Positions 59,358 to 64,000 of a DNA stretch of 64,000 nt are shown piece by piece. Under the pieces are notes generated by a model. That model was not told the DNA's origin and searched no databases. It saw only the letters and a list, made by a program, of their open reading frames with translations. The DNA is from Thiosocius teredinicola (lineage in GTDB: Bacteria > Pseudomonadota > Gammaproteobacteria > Chromatiales > Chromatiaceae). The position numbers and the translations under genes were made by a program. Positions within the stretch are counted from its first letter, which is position 1, and every line of letters starts with the position of its first letter. The stretch lies in assembly GCF_002009425.1 (NCBI RefSeq), contig NZ_CP019936.1:667001-731000 (forward strand), read 5' to 3'.

Positions 59358-60458
59358 TCACTGCGCGCCGGCCCATAGCTCGGATGTGCGCAGCGCGGGG
59401 CTGACGATCTCTTCGAATCCGCTGTCAGTTCTGATGATGAAGAACGCCTTGAGCTGCTGGGCGTCGGCCAACGCCGGTGCGCGTTGCTCACCTAGAGCCA
59501 TCAAGGCCGTTGCCCAGGCATCCGCATCGGTACAGTTGTCGGCGAACACCGTGACTGATGCCAACCGGTGGCGCAAGGTTTCGCCGGTCTTCGGATCGAT
59601 GGTGTGGGAATACAATCTACCGCCATCGGTGAAGAAGTTTCTATAGTCGCCGGAGGTCGCCATTGCGGCCTCGTTGAGGGCGACGACACGCTCGACGGCG
59701 CGCTGATCCAGCAAAGGCTTTTCGACTGCGATGCGCCATGCCGAGCCATCCGACTTATGTCCACGGGCAACGACCTCGCCGCCGATCTCGACAAGATAGT
59801 TGGTCATGCCGGCTTTGTTTAACAGTTCGGCGACCTGATCTACGGCCCAGCCCTTGGCGATCGACGACAGGTCCACCTGCAGTCCGGCAACATCCTTTTT
59901 CAGCGCAGGCGGAGAGGGTCGGGTGTGCAGTTTCTGAAACCCGATCGTCGCCAGAGCTTTGGCGATCTCGGCATGCGCGGGTGGTGTGTCGCGCCGGCCC
60001 GCATTGCCGAAGCCCCAAAGATTGACCAGTGGCCCGACCGTGACATCGTAGGCACCACCACTCAACTGGCTGATGGTGTTCGCCCGATCGACCAGATCGA
60101 CCAGTTCCCGTGGTACCGCATGCCAGTCGGTCGTTGATGCAAGATTGAACCGCATCAGGTCGGTATCCGGCTGGTAGGTCGACATCTGTGCATTGATGTC
60201 GTGCAGACGCTGATGGATCTGTCGCTGCAGTTCGTCGCGCAGCGCCGCTTCTGGCGGTGGTGAGATCTTGATGCTGAACGTGGTACCCATCGTGGGCCCG
60301 GTGAGTTCAGCAACCTCCGGCACGTCGTCGGCGCAACCGCCGATGGTCAGGGAAATGCCGAGGACCACCAGCAGCGCGGCAATCGACAGCCGGTTACGCC
60401 GCCCACAGGGTCGAGCGAAACCCGACGTCGCGGCAGTCGGGCGAGTGCGGTGGTTCAT
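59358..60458 (-). CDS. apbE: FAD:protein FMN transferase ApbE
   Basis: A 366-aa lipoprotein (lipobox LTIGGC, Cys about residue 42) with the ApbE fold: GPTMGTTFSIK, NAQMSTYQPDTDLMRFN, GGAYDVTVGPLVNLWGFG, QVDLSSIAKGWAVDQVAELL, YLVEIGGEVVARG, MATSGDYRNFFTDGGRLYSHTIDPKTGE, DADAWATALMALG. It attaches FMN to Thr residues of periplasmic or membrane flavoproteins such as NqrBC or RnfDG. No target gene is nearby. Convergent with the ABC permease. Confidence 0.93.
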   Translation of the reverse strand: MNHRTRPTAATSGFARPCGRRNRLSIAALLVVLGISLTIGGCADDVPEVAELTGPTMGTTFSIKISPPPEAALRDELQRQIHQRLHDINAQMSTYQPDTDLMRFNLASTTDWHAVPRELVDLVDRANTISQLSGGAYDVTVGPLVNLWGFGNAGRRDTPPAHAEIAKALATIGFQKLHTRPSPPALKKDVAGLQVDLSSIAKGWAVDQVAELLNKAGMTNYLVEIGGEVVARGHKSDGSAWRIAVEKPLLDQRAVERVVALNEAAMATSGDYRNFFTDGGRLYSHTIDPKTGETLRHRLASVTVFADNCTDADAWATALMALGEQRAPALADAQQLKAFFIIRTDSGFEEIVSPALRTSELWAGAQ

Positions 60459-60464
60459 GTCAGC

Positions 60465-60980
60465 TCACTCAATCTTGATGTAGGCGAAGCCTTCACTCTG
60501 TAGTTCGGCCAACCTGACGACCCCGGAAGGAACCGTCTCCACACCCTCGTACAGCTTGTCTTCACTCAGGCCGATCTGCGAGCGCGTGATATCGCACAGC
60601 TCGAGCTTTACGCCCTGAACCTTGTGCAAGGACTGCAGTCGTCCAGCGTTGCTCTCACGCCGCTCTGCCATGGCCGCATCTTCTTCGAAGGGTGTGCCTG
60701 TCAGCTTGTCGTCGGTAACGAAACGTATGCCGTGGGCGACGAACACGATACGCACATCGTACTCAAGCAGGTCGTTTTGATAGTGAGTAACCATGTTGTT
60801 GACACTGGTCAGCAGGGCGCTGAACCGGCGAGGGTCCGCGAAATCGGCATGGTAGACGACCTTGACGACATCGCTGGCGAATACTGGGCGTGTAAACAAG
60901 GTGCCCGCCACCAGTACAAGCGCCAGGAGCACAACGGAAAAAGGGCCGATCGAGTGGTATGAAAGACGTTTGTTCAGCAT
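60465..60980 (-). CDS. DsrE-family exported protein
   Basis: A 171-aa protein with signal peptide (VVLLALVLVAGTLFTRPVFA) and DsrE-like alpha/beta core: VVKVVYHADFADPRRFSALLTSVNNMVTHY, YDVRIVFVAHGIRFVTDD, GVKLELCDITRSQIG with the single conserved Cys, and GVVRLAELQSEGFAYIKIE. Such proteins are common in sulfur-oxidising bacteria; sulfur binding by the Cys is an inference. GGGAG precedes ATG 60980. It is 6 bases upstream of apbE in the same direction, and 25 bases after the 107-aa gene. Confidence 0.85.
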   Translation of the reverse strand: MLNKRLSYHSIGPFSVVLLALVLVAGTLFTRPVFASDVVKVVYHADFADPRRFSALLTSVNNMVTHYQNDLLEYDVRIVFVAHGIRFVTDDKLTGTPFEEDAAMAERRESNAGRLQSLHKVQGVKLELCDITRSQIGLSEDKLYEGVETVPSGVVRLAELQSEGFAYIKIE

Positions 60981-61005
60981 AAGAAATCTCCCGGCAATGT
61001 TGTTG

Positions 61006-61329
61006 TCAATGTGACGCTTCATCACATTCTTCGCGTCGGTATCGGTTCATCTGGACGCGCAACTGTATATAACTGCCAGCCAGCCAGAGCAATACGAGTA
61101 CGTCGATAACAACGAGCGGCGCGATCAGTTTCGGCAACGCTATGAACACAACGAGGCTGATCACCGCCATCACCGCAGCGATTTTGACGAAAGTTAACGT
61201 GGCATTGCGGGTGAAGGTGAGGCATTGGTCGGCGTTGTCGACGCCCATCTCTCGCAATTGCTGTCGGAATGTATCGTATTGCTGCTGGTTGCGTCTGGAA
61301 ACGCGTCCGAAAGGGTCGTTAATCTTCAT
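61006..61329 (-). CDS. Small two-helix membrane protein (hypothetical)
   Basis: A 107-aa protein with two transmembrane helices (TFVKIAAVMAVISLVVFIALP and IAPLVVIDVLVLLWLAGSYI), a basic N-terminus (FGRVSRRNQQQYDTFRQQLRE) and a charged tail with Cys (RREECDEASH). No family recognised. First gene of a probable minus-strand unit with the DsrE-like gene and apbE. Confidence 0.65.
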   Translation of the reverse strand: MKINDPFGRVSRRNQQQYDTFRQQLREMGVDNADQCLTFTRNATLTFVKIAAVMAVISLVVFIALPKLIAPLVVIDVLVLLWLAGSYIQLRVQMNRYRREECDEASH

Positions 61330-61833
61330 CGATGGTTGTCGGCGGTTTGACTACGGAAGAGCTGAGACGATGCCAGGGTACCGATAGTTTCGTTGTTATG
61401 AGCTTTTGGGGCGCGAACACTGTCGTTTACCGCTTCCGGCAGGGAATTAAAAGTACTAGATGAAAATCGGATCGGGCAAGCGTCGTGCAACAAAAGCAGT
61501 GAAATTGGGACGTTCATGCCTTGCCGAATGCCTTTAAAGGCGAATTTGGTGAAGTGCGTTCTGGAAAACCTCGGATTGAGGCCAATAATCCCCCGAGCGA
61601 CGGATTGCCGTCGTGTCCGGTGGCAAATTTCCTGGGTCGGCACAGCATGTATTTGATCGCGAATCTATCGTGCTTTGGATATGATTTATACAGAAAAAAC
61701 AAAGCGATGGGCGCTATGCCCGCGGATATCCTCAGCGCGCCTGGCGGGCGCTGGCGTGCCGCAGACGGTGGCGCACAACGATGCCGTCGACCATCGCAGA
61801 TGAACGTATAAAAGTGCCGACAAAACAACGAAC
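61330..61833. other. Intergenic region of about 500 bases
   Basis: No gene is supportable between the 107-aa gene and the kinase gene. The stretch 61640-61710 is AT-richer than its surroundings (…TATGATTTATACAG…) and may hold the promoter of the kinase-regulator pair. No riboswitch, repeat or terminator is seen. Confidence 0.4.
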
Positions 61834-62997
61834 GTGAGTAACCAGATCCACGTGCTGTTTGTCAGCGCGTCGGTTGCCGATCTCACCGTGATGTCGGCGC
61901 TGATTGCCGCTGAACCCAGCCCGAACAAAATCAACATCGTCGCGGCGCCAAGCGCCGAGGCATTCTTTGACGCCCTGCACTCCGAGCAGGCTTTCAACAT
62001 TGTCGTCGTCGACGAACGCCAACGCTGGGCAGATTGGAAGACACTGGTCGGCGCCTGCACCCGCAATCGCCCGGAAGCGCTGATTGTGTTGTTGTCGTCT
62101 GTCGCCCACATCGAACACGGGGAGGCGAGCGTGCCGCACGGCGTCGCTGCCGTTTACCCGAAGAGCAGTGCGGGTATCATTGCCTTATCCCGCCTTTCGT
62201 CTAATATCGCCACGCAGAACATAAACAGTGAATGGCGCCACCATTCGTCGATCGTAGCGGCGCACGACGCGGGATCCGAAGAGGAAAGACGGTCTTTGGT
62301 CTACGCGGTCTCGCACGACCTGCAAGACCCGCTGCAGCTTGCAAAACGCTATGCGGACATCCTCAGCACCGATTTCGAAGGCCAGCTAGACAAATCCGGT
62401 ATCGATGTACTCGAACACCTGCAGTTCAACCTGGCGCGGACGCAAGAGATGCTCGATGAGTTGCTGGACTACTCGCGCATCGAAAACGCAACGCCGGACA
62501 AGACGCCGGTGGATCTCAATGAATTGCTGGACGAGGTCCTCGGTCTGTACCGTTTGACGCTCGAGGAGATAGGCGCCAAGGTCAATGTCGGTCATGATTT
62601 GCCGACCTTGCACGTCGATAGACGCCACTTTCACCGCGTGTTTCAGAACCTGATCGGCAATGCCATCAAGTTCCGCAGTGATCAACCGCTACGCATCACC
62701 GTACGTGCAAAACGTGTCGGCGATGCCTGGCGGATCGGGGTAAAAGACAACGGCATCGGTATCGATGAGAAAGATGCCAAGCGCGTGTTCGGCATGTTCG
62801 AACGTACCGCCGAAGCGGCGGATTATCCAGGGACCGGTATGGGGCTGGCGATTTGCAAACGCATCGTCCGCAACCACGGGGGCAGAATCTGGGTGCGCTC
62901 GACGCCGGATAGCGGCAGCGCCTTCATTTTTTCGTTGCCGGTCGAAGACCACATTGATTCGACACAGGCGTACGACAATACGGCAGGTGTTCAATAG
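61834..62997 (+). CDS. Sensor histidine kinase with N-terminal receiver-like domain
   Basis: A 387-aa soluble protein. Residues about 5-125 resemble a degenerate receiver fold (IHVLFVSASVADLTVMSAL, FNIVVVDERQRWADWKTLV, ALIVLLSS). HisKA is at about 155-225 with phospho-His in YAVSHDLQDPLQ, then LLDYSRIENA. HATPase: FQNLIGNAIKFRSDQP (N box), VKDNGIGIDEKDA (G1), GTGMGLAICKRIVRNHGG (G2), GSAFIFSLP. No transmembrane helix. GTG start 61834. Adjacent to a REC-PAS-GGDEF gene, so a two-component pair feeding c-di-GMP signalling is likely. Phytochrome-type kinases share this core, but no GAF/PHY domain is present. Confidence 0.85.
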   Translation: MSNQIHVLFVSASVADLTVMSALIAAEPSPNKINIVAAPSAEAFFDALHSEQAFNIVVVDERQRWADWKTLVGACTRNRPEALIVLLSSVAHIEHGEASVPHGVAAVYPKSSAGIIALSRLSSNIATQNINSEWRHHSSIVAAHDAGSEEERRSLVYAVSHDLQDPLQLAKRYADILSTDFEGQLDKSGIDVLEHLQFNLARTQEMLDELLDYSRIENATPDKTPVDLNELLDEVLGLYRLTLEEIGAKVNVGHDLPTLHVDRRHFHRVFQNLIGNAIKFRSDQPLRITVRAKRVGDAWRIGVKDNGIGIDEKDAKRVFGMFERTAEAADYPGTGMGLAICKRIVRNHGGRIWVRSTPDSGSAFIFSLPVEDHIDSTQAYDNTAGVQ

Positions 62998-64000
62998 TTG
63001 ACAACCAACGGCGAAGTCATCGATGTATTGCTAGTCGAAGACAACCCGCAAGAAGCGGACATCGTCCGCCTTTATCTCGCCAAACGGCATGCGCATATCT
63101 ACCGCCTCACCCATGTCCGCAGCATCGATCAGGCATTGACGGCGATCGCCGGCGAGAGGTCGCCCGGTGTGATTCTCCTCGATCTTCATCTTCCGGGTGC
63201 GCGCGGGCTTGAGGGGTTCGAGCGATTGGCCGCCGAGGTTCGCGGCGTGCCGATCATCATTCTGACGAACTGCGATGAAGAACGCATCGCCGCGCAAGCG
63301 GTGCGCGGTGGTGCACAAGACTACCTGGTGAAGCGCGAAGTCAATGCCGCGTTGCTGCATCGCGCCATTGTCTACGCCATTGAGCGGCAGCGCGCCGAGC
63401 GCGATCTCATCAAGGTCAAAGAGCGCTATGCCTTGGCGGTCGAGGGAGCCAACGATTGCATCTGGGATTGGGATGCGGTCAGTGGGCAGGCCTACTTTTC
63501 GCCACGCTGGAACGAGCTCGTCGGCCTCGAGAATGAGACGACGGTCGGCGATCTCGACGACTGGTTCAAACGCGTCCACCCAAAAGATATCGCTGAACTC
63601 AAAGGTTTGATGATCCCGCCGGTCAGCGGCGACCGCAATCACTTCGAACACGAGCACCGCTTGCGGCATGAGAATGGCGACTACATCTGGGTCTATGCGC
63701 GCGGTGTGGTATTGACCGACGGCGGGGATTCGGCGGTGCGTATGGCCGGTTCCATCAGCAGTATCACCAAGCGCAAGCAGACCGAGCGGCAGCTGATGCA
63801 CCGTGCGCTGCACGATGCGCTGACGGGGCTGCCCAACCGCGTGTTGTTCATCGACCGCCTGATGCAGGCGCTGCGCCGCTACAAGCGCAACCCTGCGTTG
63901 CAGTTTGCGGTGCTGTATTTCGACCTCGATGGCTTCAAGATCGTCAATGACAGCCTCGGCCATTCGGCGGGCGACAGTCTCCTGGTGTCGATAGCCCGTC
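62998..64000 (+). CDS. Response regulator REC-PAS-GGDEF (3'-truncated by window)
   Basis: The open frame runs off the window (334 codons seen). REC domain, about 8-125: VLLVEDNPQEAD, phospho-Asp in VILLDLHLPG, ILTNCDE, DYLVKRE. PAS, about 145-255: GANDCIWDWDAVSGQAYFSPRWNELVG...EHEHRLRHENGDYIWVYARG. Then the start of a GGDEF domain: HDALTGLPNRVLFIDRLMQAL and VLYFDLDGFKIVNDSLGHSAGD, with the catalytic motif lying beyond the edge; an EAL domain may follow. TTG at 62998, directly after the kinase stop and preceded by AGGTG, is the likely start. Minus-strand frames here are antisense shadows. Confidence 0.87.
   Translation, partial: MTTNGEVIDVLLVEDNPQEADIVRLYLAKRHAHIYRLTHVRSIDQALTAIAGERSPGVILLDLHLPGARGLEGFERLAAEVRGVPIIILTNCDEERIAAQAVRGGAQDYLVKREVNAALLHRAIVYAIERQRAERDLIKVKERYALAVEGANDCIWDWDAVSGQAYFSPRWNELVGLENETTVGDLDDWFKRVHPKDIAELKGLMIPPVSGDRNHFEHEHRLRHENGDYIWVYARGVVLTDGGDSAVRMAGSISSITKRKQTERQLMHRALHDALTGLPNRVLFIDRLMQALRRYKRNPALQFAVLYFDLDGFKIVNDSLGHSAGDSLLVSIAR

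Noticed and set aside
63031-63963. 310-aa minus-strand frame at the window end
   Set aside because: The plus strand carries REC, PAS and GGDEF motifs in one frame running off the window; the minus-strand product has none.

Overview
The window is a GC-rich, densely coded chromosomal segment of a Gammaproteobacterium. Evidence: the minor-pilin order fimT-pilV-pilW-pilX-pilY1-pilE followed by ispH and slpA/fkpB, the DUF1631-FKBP-nadC arrangement, TamA/TamB, DUF1820, DusA, RimO and two-subunit bacterioferritin. DsrE-like, PDC-sensor, di-haem cytochrome and TRAP genes would suit a Chromatiales-like or other sulfur-oxidising lineage, but that placement is an inference. No insertion sequence, prophage, integrase, CRISPR array or rRNA gene is visible. 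One tRNA gene (tRNA-Thr, anticodon CGU) is present.

Layout. 0-12 kb: housekeeping genes (DUF1631 fragment, FKBP, nadC, a Mip/FkpA-type FKBP, an EgtB-like protein with lost metal ligands, bolA and a glutaredoxin-like gene, a PDC sensor protein, DUF1820, hisI-gloB, a lipoprotein ending in a pilin-like domain, dihydroorotase). 12-19 kb: a 6-pyruvoyl-tetrahydropterin-synthase-like gene, tamA-tamB, a nuclease-like gene and tRNA-Thr. 19-21.3 kb: a three-gene operon (88-aa protein, DUF2325 protein, FeoA-like protein) behind a promoter overlapped by a Fur-box-like site. 21.3-31.8 kb: thiO, the type IV pilus minor pilin/PilY1 operon, ispH, slpA. 31.7-35.4 kb: a cobalamin riboswitch ahead of a BtuB-like receptor and a PduO-type adenosyltransferase. 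35.4-38.8 kb: a 46-aa membrane protein, a CnoX-like thioredoxin/TPR protein, rimO and a SemiSWEET.

38.8-46.9 kb is an iron island: hemP, an LbtU-like porin and an imelysin on the minus strand; two bacterioferritin subunits on the plus strand; then bfd, a di-haem oxidoreductase, a second imelysin and a DUF1513 protein on the minus strand. The parts suggest outer-membrane entry, periplasmic capture and redox handling, cytoplasmic storage and release. The bfd site and the 21.2-kb site share a 13-base core. 47-56.5 kb: a DUF2892 gene behind a palindromic operator, a cupin, an EamA transporter, a VOC protein, a DctPQM TRAP transporter, a pentapeptide-repeat protein, dusA and a cytochrome c peroxidase. 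56.5-61.4 kb: a Zur-box-like palindrome followed by homologues of the ZrgABC zinc-uptake genes, then apbE and a DsrE-like gene. 61.8 kb to the end: a sensor kinase and a REC-PAS-GGDEF regulator cut by the window edge.

Small genes and RNA elements found by direct reading include hemP (58 aa), the 46-aa membrane protein, the cobalamin riboswitch, and a pair of ATTAG-N6-CTAAT operators at nearly the same distance upstream of two unlinked small membrane-protein genes.
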